Of a stretch of 64,000 nucleotides of DNA, positions 52,001 to 59,823 are shown in pieces. The stretch covers positions 35,557,405 to 35,621,404 of the forward strand of contig OX392530.1 of the NCBI GenBank assembly GCA_947623455.1, read 5' to 3'. Source of the stretch: Mimachlamys varia. Lineage: Eukaryota; Mollusca; Bivalvia; Pectinida; Pectinidae. Under the pieces are notes generated by a model that was not told the DNA's origin, ran no database searches, and saw nothing but the letters and a program-made list of their open reading frames with translations. Each line of letters begins with the position of its first letter. Within the stretch, counting starts at the first letter, position 1. The translations under genes and the position numbers were made by a program.

Positions 52001-55000
52001 TGATTTACAGGAGGTGGAATTAACGATAAAATGAGAATGAAATTGCAATCCTGAAACTCTTGGCAAAAATTTTTTTTCGCTCGTTCCGGGCACTATTTCA
52101 CGTCATTTTTGTCACATTGTACATATCACCTGCATGTTAAGGTCAGCTTTGTCATTTTCACTAAGGGATGGGAGAAACATATCACGATAATCCTATAGAG
52201 AGATACCTACGTTCACTACATGTGTCCCCAATCCAGCCTGGCAGACACCCGGGTGTGGAGCAGATCCCTGTCACATGATCACATCCACCATTCTCACAAT
52301 GACATTGCTTCGTGCAGTTATCCCCGAAATGGCCTGCTCTGCATTCTGATGAAATAAATGTAAGTGTGTTGCATGTGTGGTATCATTTTAATTCCAATAA
52401 AACCTGTTTGTTTAATAAAATTATGGGACTATCTCTTAATCAAAATTAGCATCTTTATAAACAGATATGATGACTCTGGAATAGCTTATGTAGACGGTTT
52501 TTGGTTATTGGTTGCTTGTTTTTTGTCATTAAAAAGGTTTCGTTGTACACTGTTACTGTTAACATACAAAATGTAAACATGGATACTGATATCATAGTTT
52601 TATTGAAATTGTTTAGTTTATTAAATAGTAAATATATTACGACTACCCACTGATTCATAGAAACATTAGAATTATAATTTCGAAAATCTATCATGACCTC
52701 TCAGAAGCCTGCACATTGATGTTTAAGTTAGCATTGGGTTTGCTGGTGTTTTAAAAGTATTTGATAGTTATTCTTACTTGTACTGCACGAGCTTCCAATA
52801 TATCCAGCAATACAACCATCTGATGAAATGCAGATCCCATTAAAACGGTTACATCCGGGTGTCTTACAATGGCAAGTGGAGAGACAGTCTTCTCCAAACA
52901 GGTTTTCGGGGCATTCTGTAAGGAAGTATTTCATAATTGCAAATAGTGAGGATTTTTAGCATGATGTAAAGCAAAGAAAAGAGACTACATGATATAAAAA
53001 GGAAATCTTTCATGAATGTCAATGTAAAATGGAATTTAATAGACGAGAGTTCAATAATTTAATTTTCTTTGTAATAAATGCAAACTAATAAGACAATCAT
53101 ATCACATTATAAAGAGTCATTTATTGAAGACGTTTCAGTATCGTTATTAAACGTGTTAATACTATAATTATATATATATATATATGAGATGGCTGTATGA
53201 CATGACTGAACGAGTCAATATATGTGATAAATACAGTGTAGACGAATGCAATGTCTAACCAATGAAGTTCATATCAATAAAAGGCAACAAGTAATTATTT
53301 GGTTTATCTCTATTTACGTGTTGAGCATGACGTTCCCATCCATCCAGATTTACATCCGGGTTCCGAACATGTCCCATTAACATGATTACATTCAACTCTT
53401 CTGCAACTGCATTGTGATGAGCAATTTTTTCCAAAATACGGAGCAACACATGCTAGAGAGAAAAAATATACAATAAACATAAACGTTTAAAAATGTCTTG
53501 TTGATTTTTCGAAGAAAAAAAACAATATAAGTGAACATTTGTAAGATCGGATTAATTTAGCTGTAAAAATTGTACAATATAATTATGATCATATTAACCT
53601 TGACTACAGGATGCACCATTCCAGCCATCCAAACACCCTGTATCTGTGTTATAACAGGTACCAGTTGTCTTATCACATCCGGGCACGGCGCAGTGACATC
53701 GAGTGTTACACCCCTTACCGAACATTTCGTCAGAACACGCTAATACATAAAACACAAAATTAATTTAAAATACATAGTCATGGTTTTTACATGTCTTTCC
53801 ATTCCCAAATGATGTGTATTCTATGAATGACAAAAGTATGTATGTAATAAACACGAGCATGAATTATGCATAGTTACTCGCTAAAATCATTCAACATAAC
53901 TAACAAAGCAGTGTTAACATCTCATCTTGATTTTTGCTTGTAGACATTCAGATTCTTGGGGAATTAACACTATGTTTTGCAATACTTTAACCTTTCATAC
54001 CCTGTAGGTAATTTGCAGCAACGTAACAAATATCAAATTTAGTATTTTTACAATGTTTTTAATCAACACGACGGTTTGCAGGAAAATGATATTAGATTAA
54101 CTTGTTTTACATGTAAGGCAATACTATTAGAAATCTGCATTTATAATTTAAACCCCAATGCAACAGAGAAGAGATGACAGTGTGCATTCATTTAAAACTG
54201 AAAAAACAATATACTTATGTCACTAAAGTTAATGAAGTATCCATTCAAAGGGTTTCCTATACGTATCTGTGGAAAAGAGAACATATATAGATAGTTTAAC
54301 TTCTCTGATTCATTTCAGTTCTAGAATTGTCTTCCTATCTCTATAACATTGTTTATGTTATAATAGTCTGGTAAAAGCTTCCTAAATCATCATTATTTGA
54401 CTAATGAACACTTAAGCAAGGGCTTTTTAAAGCAAATAAAAAAAGAAACTGTCGCATTCGTTAACTTACGTATATTACAAGACTCCCCCATCCAGCCGGC
54501 CGTACATCCGGGTACATTACAATGTCCGGTTGATGAGTTACAACCAGGGGTAGAACAATGACACGTGGATAAGCAGTTTTCTCCAAATGTTGTGTGGGAA
54601 CAACCTGAAAGTAAGGAAACACAACAACTGATACTGACTCAAAATAAAGACTACAATTGTAGCCACTGACCTCAAACACAATGTTTATAATTGCTGAGGT
54701 TCTTCGCCTGAAAAGTTTAACGTGTAACCGCTTCACATTTTGGAATACATTTTCTTTTATGTGGGGTGTTTGCAATATTTATTTCTCAGTGAAAAATATT
54801 TGGAAAAATCAAATATTGATAAAGATGTCGATGATAAATGCAGTTGAATTGTAATTTCATCGGGGAAAGAATTCAATAATACAATACTACTGTTACAAAA
54901 CCCGTGACCAACCTTCATTACAGCTATTCCCATGGTAACCAGCCTGGCACTCTGTTATGTTACAAACTCCGGTCACTCTGTTACATCCGGGCGTCTTACA

Positions 55001-58000
55001 ACGACATTCCTCAACACAGTTCTCTCCAAATGTAACAGATGAACAAGCTGAAATTGTGATATATGTAAAACATAATGTTGCAAGTCTAATCCATAACTCA
55101 AGGTATATAGATCGACTGTTTGTGCTTTTTCCGTCGTCCGATTATGCCTCTAGCATAAATCTGGTATATATAAATAAGATAATGACGATTAAAAAATGTT
55201 TTTCAGTATTGCAGAGTCCAAAATTATCAGGATCATTTTGATTATTCCTAGGATTCAATGACAACACCTTTAGAGAAAGGAAAAATATACTTTTACAGAG
55301 AAAGAAAAAAATATCCGAATGTTTGGCTTAATGGTATAATTTGGTTGGTTAGTTGATTGATTTTACGTTCTACTAACAGCATCATTTTAGAGATAATTTT
55401 TGATAGCATCTACAAATTACAGGTGAGCACAAGGATTTGTGTTTTCTTCGTTTGTCTCAGGTGATATATACTCTATGAATAAGGACCTATGTCTGAATAC
55501 GTTAAACAGGAACATGGATTGTGTCTCGCTACTCGCTCAAATCGTTTAACAAGACGAACTCGTCAATATTAACATATCTTCGTTTACAATATATCATCAT
55601 TAGCGATAAGCATTATCGATACACGTTTTGCCCACCAAATATTGTAGTTCTATACTTTACCATAACGTAATATAGATATATAGTTATTTGGGCAAGTCTC
55701 TAACCTTTCATAGATATGTATAGGAATTTTCCGTTGACTTCTGTTACCGAATGAAATGTTGTGACATGGTAAGATAGCCCACAAACACAGTTTCTTACAT
55801 GGTAGTATAGCATATATCATTACTATTTTTTCCCTCGTCAAGAACTGAATAGAGATCATAGTAATGTGCTGGTGTCAAATTAGAACTACGATAGAAATAG
55901 AAGTATTTCATTCGAACGTTTTCTTTACCTCTCTATGGAGAAAAGGAAAGTTTGACTTGTCTTGTGAAAGCTTATTGAATAATTATGATAAGACTTATGA
56001 ATACGAAAATAGGACCTCAGTTAAAGTAAGCTTTCTAAGCTTGAATTCGTACACTTACGTGTAATACATGAGTCCCCCATCCAGCCGGCCGAACATCCGG
56101 GTACATTACAATGACCTGTTACTGAGTTACAACCAGGTGTATCACAGTGACACGTGGATAAACAGTTTTCTCCAAATGTTGTGTTGGAACAAACTAAAAG
56201 TAAGGAAGCACAAGAGTAGATACTGACTCAAAATAATGAATATGCATTGACCTGATTTATACACAATGTATATGTGACTATGACTTACATGTACTTGCAG
56301 AGGTTGTTCACTTAAAACCGTTTAACGTGAAACATCTTCAAAAAGGCCAAATCGTACCTACTATGTTATAAAAAGGGATTTTTATAACGTAGTGTTTTTA
56401 TTATAAGACAAACAAAACCATTTAAGTAATGCCGCACATACATATTATTATAATGTATTATGTTACAATGTAATTTTATTACACAGTCATCGTTTTTAAT
56501 GCAATTAAGTCTGATATGGAAAAAGTTAATACAATGTATATTTTTCGACAGTAGTGACGTTGATTTTGGTAATTTACTATTAGTAAAAAAAAACAAAAAA
56601 AAAAAAAAAAAAACAACAACAGATTGATATCTTATATATATTATAATTGTACAGTACACTTTCTTTTTGCAATTTGCATTAAGGATTCCCATTAATTCAT
56701 TGTACATCTGGACTGTATTCACAGATGCATAGATGGAATCAAGAACACCTGGCAATAACATGACGTCATTTTGGGGCCATGCTTACCTACGTTACCTTAA
56801 CCCTTTCACGTTGCCTCAGAAAACACGCTTTATAGATTTAGGTAAATCATTAAGACAGACAGACAGACAGACAAACAAACATTCTTTATTTCCTCTTGTA
56901 TAAGAAGAGATTATGAACACTTTACAATATTCAACATTTACAACATTCAGAGAAGGTTGATATTCAAAAAGAAGAATTCATATTTTACAAGAGCAACTGC
57001 ATATTTTGGCAACTGTTACTATTAGTTCTTCCCATTCGTCAATCTGTAAATTCACAGTTCGATCTCCAAGAAAATTATTGGCTTGATCAGTCTCTTTCAA
57101 GAACGAATAGTTAACCTATGAACGCAAATCGATACAATCAACAATTTTCTCTAAAAAGACATCTATAGTTTCATAAAGTGTTGAACACTCTATAATAAAT
57201 TGTGTTACGATATCAGTACTTTAAAGCACATATGGGCGCACGATAATCTAACATTGTGCGATGACAGTCGTGGATGATGTAAATTTAGAAATTGTTTAAC
57301 AATATATATACGGTTTCGCGCTAGTTGTTTTAAACATATTTCTATTTTTTAACTATATACATTAGCTGATATTTATATCTATATATTTAGTTATACAATG
57401 TACCTGTACATAGACCATATTTGTAGATGTTTCTGGCCCGGGGCACTTACAACACTCGCCTAGGTGTGAAAACACAGGTAGAGTGGTGGGGAAGAGAGGG
57501 GTTTTTCAAAAAACTAATTATAAGAGTCCAATTTTCATAACGGTCGTTCGGTAATGGCTGTCATAGCGAATCGCCGCACACGGGACAGGTAAAACGCTGG
57601 CATGCTATTTGCCTATTTTGTCACCTGGGAGCTTAACCCGTTTACTGTTTACTGTATATTGTAAAATTAATATAATCCCAATAAATATGATGCGAATTTA
57701 TATAGTTTTTGGACCAACTTTTCCGTAATATTTATCGACCAAATTGTACCAAATATTGCGTGTGTGCGATTCTCAAATTACAAATTTTGTTCCAAAACAT
57801 CAACTTCTTGCTTTCAATTTCCCTTAAAATATCACCAACCCCAAGAAACCGAGTTGTAACGACTGTAGTCGTTCTATAACTTGCTTCCATATGTCATACT
57901 AGGTATGATTATTCGCTTGGTTTAAAGTGACACTCGTGAGCGGATTGAGTCCGCCTGGATGTAAACCGAAACTCAGTAACGAGTTCAAAACTTTTCACAT

Positions 58001-59823
58001 GTACCTTTCGAACATGATTCAGCAATCCAGGAATTGGATTGAAAATTTCTTGGGGAGTATACCTCATCGAATTTATTAAATGTCACATAAGCATAATCAT
58101 ACACAACATCAAGTTGAATTTATACCAACGTTTTAGACGCTGCGAGCAACAATGTATCGTCAGGCAACAAAATACATGGCACGTGATAACACGCTTTATA
58201 GCTTTAGGCTAATCAGTAAGTTAGTTATGATATTAAAAAACACAATCTTCTAATATGTTAACATACGTTTTCAATGGCTTGTTTTCTTTCATAGGGAATG
58301 TATTCAAGGTTTATTTGTCAGCGATAACCTTCATGATATATCATATATTGATAAAGATGTTGATGATGAATGACTCGTGACCAACCTTGACTACAGCTAT
58401 TGTCTTGGTAACCAGCCTGACATCCTGGTGTGTCACAGAGTCCCGTCACTCCGTTACATCCGGGTGTCTTACAATGACATAGCTCAGCACAGTTCTCTCC
58501 AAACGTAACTGATGAACAAGCTGAAATTGTGAAAAGTATACCTTTACAGAGAGGGAAACCACACCTTCACAGAGAAAGAGTAAAACACCTTTATATATAG
58601 AGAAAAATAGATTTTCCAGAGATAGGGAACATTTGGTCCTATAGGGCCAGTTAGAGGTTACTTTTGATTAAGGTATAAATTTGTTATATCGTGATACATA
58701 ACAACTCTCTTTTCAATATCAAATAAATCAAAACCTGGTGTCGAGGAAATGTTCTACCTTGTGCTTCAGGTTTATGCGCCCCTTAATAGATCAATATTAA
58801 AACCACATTGAAACTACCTAATTGAAGTCAGAGCGGCCCAGCTTAAACAGTTCTGTCAAAACACCTGTTCCTATTTGTTACGTACATTGGTTACAATACA
58901 CTGGTCCAGTCCACCCCGCACTACAGTATGTAGAATCACAGACTGTACTTATACCTTACACTGGTTACAATACACTGGTCAAGTCCACCCCGCACTACAG
59001 TATGTACAATCACAGACTGTATTTACACTTGTTACAATACACTGGTCCAGTCCACCCCGCACTACAGTGTGTTCAATCACAGACTGTATTTAGACTTGTT
59101 ACAATACACTGGTCCAGTCACCCCGTACTACAGTGTGTAGAATCACAGACTGTACTTACACTGGTTACAATACACTGGTCCAGTCCATCCCGCACTACAG
59201 TGTGTAGAATCACATATTCCGTTGTCAGGGTTACAGCCATGTTTACAGTTGGTACAATTGTGTTGACACTGGTCACCATACTTATATGTAAAGCAACCTG
59301 GCAAGCAAGTTAATTGTTGAAACGTATTTTATATTATTCAGAAACATTATAAGAAAAAAAACCATGTACACATTTGTTGTCCAAACTATCATTTTGATAT
59401 ATATTGATACTTATAATTTCAACTTTGGATATATACTGATACTTACTTTGAATTTGTATCTTTGAACTTGCGAAGTATATCTACTTAACGAAATATATGC
59501 ATTACAAATATAAACAGGTGTACCATTTTCCGAACAGAAAATGGAATTAATAATCCATTTCTTATTCAGTGAATCAAGCATATATAGCCTTGTCAGTAAC
59601 GCATCAAATAACATATTACCATACACGTCCACCTCACACACGTCCATAAACGCTTCGTCTGGTGTCCTGGTGATGATGATCATCACACTCTGACCGGTTA
59701 CGTTACACGAGGTGATGTTTTGAATGACGTCAGGGAGGCCGGGGTCTACATCCTCGTAACACTTGTTACCAGACGGTATACCTGTATCGTTTGATACCCA
59801 CAGTGCAAAGCCATCTGTACGAT
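39983..59823 (-). CDS. Receptor-type tyrosine phosphatase with fucolectin and ten EGF-like modules (5' partial)
   Basis: Predicted single-pass receptor that removes phosphate from tyrosines inside the cell. Twenty-nine exons, listed separately, were joined by AG/GT sites and matching phase; they give 1,231 codons without interruption, then TGA. Visible residues: 1-67 C-terminal half of a fucolectin (FTP) domain; 68-522 ten EGF-like modules of eight cysteines each; about 539-562 transmembrane helix (IVGGVIGACLVAVLAIVIGI) followed by KRRRQ; 563-666 juxtamembrane; about 667-935 PTP D1 with PKNRF, PYDHSRV, DYINANYID, WPDHD and HCSAGIGRTG; about 960-1215 PTP D2, degenerate at the WPD loop (WTK) and P-loop (TCLDGSKRCG). 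Signal peptide and the first half of the fucolectin domain are missing, so the gene continues beyond the last exon seen. This is the only supported gene in the window. Orthology to a named vertebrate RPTP cannot be claimed; the ectodomain differs from MAM/Ig/fibronectin types. Confidence 0.92.
40250..40385 (-). CDS. Exon: PTP D2, degenerate P-loop
   Basis: 136 bp, acceptor TTGTTCAG, donor CTCTG|GTATTT. Completes TCLDGSKRCGLYCL: the Cys and Arg of CX5R remain, but the loop differs from CSAGIGRTG. Ends RRPQFVASL. Confidence 0.89.
40746..40765. repeat. Perfect 20-bp palindrome
   Basis: GATAGTGCCCGGGCACTATC is its own reverse complement. The half GATAGTGCCC recurs in the loop of the nearby inverted repeat (41,009-41,018). 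Confidence 0.95.
40956..41094. repeat. Inverted repeat: 44-bp arms, 51-bp loop
   Basis: Left arm 40,956-40,999 and right arm 41,051-41,094 are reverse complements with three mismatches. They begin and end with ATTATGGCCCTGTTGAGAG and its complement. Confidence 0.93.
41238..41395 (-). CDS. Exon: PTP D2, degenerate WPD loop
   Basis: 158 bp, acceptor GTTTCAG, donor TGTTT|GTACGT. Encodes VKLFQVNNWTKDSAIPS, where WTK replaces the catalytic WPD, and APIVVTC, where Thr replaces His before the P-loop cysteine. Confidence 0.89.
41541..41691. mobile_element. Short terminal-inverted-repeat element (MITE-like)
   Basis: CTGTCTAAACCAG at 41,541-41,553 is exactly inverted as CTGGTTTAGACAG at 41,679-41,691. 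The 151-bp interior has no reading frame. A degenerate relative lies at 39,370-39,492. The right end stops about 30 bases short of the splice donor at 41,722. Confidence 0.7.
41722..41844 (-). CDS. Exon: PTP D2, WWPE segment
   Basis: 123 bp, phase 0-0, acceptor ATATCAG, donor ATAAG|GTTAAT. Encodes ETPWWPEQ and FEIRSMSVEQ. Its donor lies only about 30 bases from a terminal-inverted-repeat element. Confidence 0.87.
42391..42522 (-). CDS. Exon: PTP D2, TQFPLPHTLVNFW
   Basis: 132 bp, phase 0-0, acceptor GAACACCAG, donor GAAAG|GTTGGT. Encodes RYLVTQFPLPHTLVNFW and STIVCLEDSVDGK, equivalent to the 'TQxPLxxTVxDFW' region. Confidence 0.87.
42523..43961. other. D2 introns without recognised elements
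   Basis: The introns around the 43,029-43,102 exon are AT-rich. I see no further exon, RNA gene or clear repeat in them. Confidence 0.5.
43029..43102 (-). CDS. Exon: PTP D2, NRV and NYINAV
   Basis: 74 bp, acceptor TTGTAACAG, donor TTCCG|GTATGA. Encodes DDNNRVVLCSV and TNYINAVKLP. Confidence 0.88.
43962..44064 (-). CDS. Exon: linker to PTP D2
   Basis: 103 bp, acceptor TTTCACAG, donor CCAG|GTACAC. Encodes LKDVKAFSEKRLKYV and ENRDKNRDMDILP, the start of the D2 fold ('NRxKNRxxDILP'). Confidence 0.87.
44245..44391 (-). CDS. Exon: end of D1 and interdomain linker
   Basis: 147 bp, phase 0-0, acceptor ATTTCCAG, donor CCAG|GTACAT. Encodes KQYKALHLALLEGFNFP, the last D1 helix, then a polar linker with SDVYEVPV. 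Confidence 0.88.
44591..44726 (-). CDS. Exon: PTP D1, P-loop and Q-loop
   Basis: 136 bp, acceptor TTGCTTAG, donor ACTGTG|GTATGT. Completes HCSAGIGRTG with catalytic Arg, then TLIALDALLEAG and NRMNMVQTV (Q-loop Gln). All residues needed for catalysis in D1 are present. Confidence 0.94.
44740..45115. repeat. Degenerate intronic tandem repeat, about 38-45 bp period
   Basis: Around nine copies of a motif near GATGATATGATTTAAATATG and ACATATTTAGAG recur between the P-loop exon and the WPD-loop exon. Copies are diverged and of unequal length. Confidence 0.7.
45330..45475 (-). CDS. Exon: PTP D1, WPD loop to catalytic Cys
   Basis: 146 bp, acceptor ATAACACAG, donor TGCAG|GTACAA. Encodes VHQFHYTKWPDHDIPD (the general-acid loop, Asp present) and EEGPLVVHC, ending just after the catalytic cysteine. 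The intron splits the P-loop after HC. Confidence 0.94.
45476..46112. other. Intron, nothing recognised
   Basis: AT-rich intron between the YWP and WPD exons. No extra exon or repeat stands out. Confidence 0.45.
46113..46241 (-). CDS. Exon: PTP D1, YWP segment
   Basis: 129 bp, phase 0-0, acceptor AAATCAG, donor CGC|GTAAGT. Encodes NKCYKYWPNMDD and YAFYVVRVTTLKHRR, leading into the WPD-loop exon. Confidence 0.91.
46556..46653 (-). CDS. Exon: PTP D1, TFWLMIWQQ
   Basis: 98 bp, acceptor AATGTAG, donor GAAAA|GTAAGA. Encodes PKTKTYETFWLMIWQQ and MLANLYENGK, the conserved 'DFWRMVWEQ' helix of PTPs. Confidence 0.91.
46954..46990 (-). CDS. Microexon: PTP D1
   Basis: 37 bp, acceptor GTTGTAG, donor CAAG|GTAACT. 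Encodes STSRSKVYIAVQG (the last Gly is split across the intron), matching the 'FIATQGP' strand of PTP domains. Phase fits both neighbours exactly. Confidence 0.82.
47337..47416 (-). CDS. Exon: PTP D1, DHSRV and DYINANYI
   Basis: 80 bp, acceptor TTCTGTAG, donor CGAC|GTAAGA. Encodes (Y)DHSRVIIKDQG and SDYINANYIDD, two hallmark PTP motifs. Confidence 0.92.
47544..47686. repeat. Direct repeat, copy 1 (about 143 bp)
   Basis: Shares ATATTGGGTTATATTGGG, TGCATTCAATCATTACAC and ACTAATAGGCGTTTTGT with 48,184-48,327 in the same order and orientation. Both lie in the intron between the two D1 exons at 47,416 and 48,417. Confidence 0.88.
47848..48193 (-). repeat. Dispersed repeat, minus orientation
   Basis: Read on the minus strand it contains GATTTACATGGCGGGTGTC, GTCGATGAAGCAGAAG and GTGTGTTTACTTGTTGTGA, all found in plus orientation at 50,078-50,412. 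It gives a short ORF (MAGVVDEAEDAYSFG) that looks incidental. It resembles a dispersed bivalve repeat I think I have seen before, but its class is unknown. Confidence 0.75.
48184..48327. repeat. Direct repeat, copy 2 (about 144 bp)
   Basis: Second copy of the preceding repeat with a few substitutions and small indels. It abuts the dispersed repeat at 47,848-48,193. Confidence 0.88.
48417..48504 (-). CDS. Exon: PTP D1, KNR loop
   Basis: 88 bp, acceptor TTTTTCAG, donor CCGT|GTAAAT. Encodes LPFGAVHPHDE and PKNRF, equivalent to the KNRY phosphotyrosine-recognition loop (Phe instead of Tyr). The next exon completes PYDHSRV. Confidence 0.87.
48870..49099 (-). CDS. Exon: acidic juxtamembrane and lead into PTP D1
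   Basis: 230 bp, acceptor TGAATAG, donor CCAG|GTAATT. Encodes EILPEEERNDSV, DDIDVDAEDNVYANAG and a D1 wedge-like helix VLEQKEADKLLDKEYQ. DNVYANAG contains a YxN tyrosine motif. Confidence 0.86.
50078..50412 (+). repeat. Dispersed repeat, plus orientation
   Basis: Inverted partner of 47,848-48,193, spanning GGCAAGTTTTATG to TTGGTTTAATCGATTTTGG, with scattered differences and small indels. It lies in the 49,100-50,505 intron, in which I recognise nothing else. Confidence 0.75.
50506..50582 (-). CDS. Exon: basic cytoplasmic juxtamembrane
   Basis: 77 bp, acceptor TTTCACAG, donor ATGC|GTAAGT. Encodes RRQSGSESRSKYKQSTRHF and ends KDTGM. Rich in Arg, Lys and Ser, as expected just inside the membrane. 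No domain. Confidence 0.82.
50855..50978 (-). CDS. Exon: transmembrane segment
   Basis: 124 bp, acceptor GTCATAG, donor AAAAG|GTAAGT. An acidic Pro/Asp stalk (HPIPDPDKDD) leads into a glycine-rich hydrophobic helix, IVGGVIGACLVAVLAIVIGI, then LLKR. A cytoplasmic basic stop-transfer run continues on the next exon, so the PTP domains are intracellular. Confidence 0.9.
51359..51496 (-). CDS. Exon: EGF-like module 10
   Basis: 138 bp, phase 1-1, acceptor AACACAG, donor TCAG|GTACAT. Encodes CRNSSYGQDC, CGQCFNMTEC and CMDGYYGSSC; eight cysteines. Last extracellular module before the membrane exon. Confidence 0.87.
51497..52210. other. Intron, nothing recognised
   Basis: AT-rich intron between EGF modules 10 and 9. 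No exon or clear repeat seen. Confidence 0.45.
52211..52345 (-). CDS. Exon: EGF-like module 9
   Basis: 135 bp, phase 1-1, acceptor CATCAG, donor GAAC|GTAGGT. Encodes CRAGHFGDNC, CHCENGGC and CLPGWIGDTC; eight cysteines. Confidence 0.87.
52778..52915 (-). CDS. Exon: EGF-like module 8
   Basis: 138 bp, phase 1-1, acceptor TTACAG, donor ACAA|GTAAGA. Encodes CPENLFGEDC, CHCKTPGC and CIAGYIGSSC; eight cysteines. Confidence 0.87.
53167..53185. repeat. (TA)n microsatellite
   Basis: A short run of TA dinucleotides in the intron between EGF modules 8 and 7. Confidence 0.85.
53318..53452 (-). CDS. Exon: EGF-like module 7
   Basis: 135 bp, phase 1-1, acceptor CTCTAG, donor ACAC|GTAAAT. Encodes CVAPYFGKNC, CSCRRVEC and CKSGWMGTSC; eight cysteines. 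The intron to module 6 is short (146 bp). Confidence 0.86.
53599..53739 (-). CDS. Exon: EGF-like module 6
   Basis: 141 bp, phase 1-1, acceptor GTATTAG, donor CAAG|GTTAAT. Encodes CSDEMFGKGC, CHCAVPGC and CLDGWNGASC, with a slightly longer loop (CYNTDTGC) before the seventh cysteine. Confidence 0.86.
53740..54469. other. Intron, no supported exon
   Basis: Intron between EGF modules 6 and 5. A splice-flanked 52-bp open stretch at 54,215-54,266 was considered and rejected. Confidence 0.5.
54470..54604 (-). CDS. Exon: EGF-like module 5
   Basis: 135 bp, phase 1-1, acceptor CTTTCAG, donor ATAC|GTAAGT. Encodes CSHTTFGENC, LSTCHCSTPGC and AGWMGESC; eight cysteines. Paralogue of module 3; the intron sequence just outside the acceptor is also shared. 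Confidence 0.88.
54913..55047 (-). CDS. Exon: EGF-like module 4
   Basis: 135 bp, phase 1-1, acceptor ATTTCAG, donor GAAG|GTTGGT. Encodes CSSVTFGENC, CRCKTPGC and CQAGYHGNSC; eight cysteines. Paralogue of module 2. Confidence 0.88.
55048..56058. other. Intron, nothing recognised
   Basis: Intron between EGF modules 4 and 3. AT-rich, without a supported exon. Confidence 0.45.
56059..56193 (-). CDS. Exon: EGF-like module 3
   Basis: 135 bp, phase 1-1, acceptor CTTTTAG, donor ACAC|GTAAGT. Encodes CSNTTFGENC, LSTCHCDTPGC and AGWMGDSC; eight cysteines. Nearly identical to module 5 (54,470-54,604). Confidence 0.88.
56584..56613. repeat. A-rich tract
   Basis: An almost pure adenine run with one C, followed by CAACAACAG, in the EGF 3/2 intron. 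Confidence 0.9.
56852..57300 (-). mobile_element. Probable 5'-truncated LINE 3' end
   Basis: On the minus strand the sequence ends in GAGGAAATAAAGAATGTTTG followed by a (TGTC)n tail (56,853-56,876), a common finish for non-LTR elements of invertebrates. Upstream frames with stops read THE-type fragments such as TQFIIECSTLYET and QIDEWEELIVTVAKI, suggestive of a decayed ORF2 C-terminus. Class uncertain. Confidence 0.5.
57301..58385. other. Rest of EGF 3/2 intron
   Basis: Contains some GC-richer patches (57,420-57,620 and 57,930-57,990) that may be old insertions. I see no exon or identifiable element. The part next to 58,386 resembles the intron flank of EGF module 4. Confidence 0.4.
58386..58520 (-). 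CDS. Exon: EGF-like module 2
   Basis: 135 bp, phase 1-1, acceptor ATTTCAG, donor CAAG|GTTGGT. Begins CSSVTFGENC, then CHCKTPGC; eight cysteines. Closely resembles module 4 (54,913-55,047) in protein, donor and flanking intron, so the two are duplicates. Confidence 0.88.
58889..59225. repeat. Minisatellite derived from an exon 3' end and its splice donor
   Basis: Five units of 74, 67, 67 and 66 bp plus the exonic unit, marked by GTTACAATACACTGGTC at about 58,890, 58,964, 59,031, 59,098 and 59,164. The unit at 59,160 onwards is the real end of EGF exon 1 (CDSTHCSAGWTGPVYCNQ) with its donor GTAAGT. The other four sit in the intron and carry altered donors (GTAAGG, GTAAAT, GTCTAA). Confidence 0.88.
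59160..59297 (-). CDS. Exon: EGF-like module 1
   Basis: Starts CFTYKYGDQC after acceptor TTGCCAG and ends VYCNQ at donor CAGT|GTAAGT. Eight cysteines, 138 bp, phase 1-1. Its last 50-60 bases and the donor are copied four more times into the following intron (58,889-59,160). Confidence 0.85.
59620..59823 (-). CDS. Exon: C-terminal half of fucolectin (FTP) domain
   Basis: 67 codons between an acceptor TTTTCAG and donor G|GTAATA, phase 1 at both ends. Encodes GFALWVSNDTG, CYEDVDPG, SCNVTGQSV and DVCEVDVYG, the strand and cysteine pattern of the second half of a fucolectin/F5-8-like galactose-binding fold. The first half must lie on an upstream exon, which I could not find before 64,000. Likely extracellular, possibly sugar-binding; the fucose-binding residues of the first half cannot be judged. 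Confidence 0.85.

Noticed and set aside
54215..54266. Possible cryptic exon reading IRIGNPLNGYFINFSDI between a CACAG acceptor and a GTATAT donor
   Set aside because: 52 bp is not a multiple of three and would break the phase 1-1 EGF series; there is no cysteine pattern and no domain match.
58822..59313. 163-codon plus-strand ORF
   Set aside because: Product of the exon-derived minisatellite read on the opposite strand.
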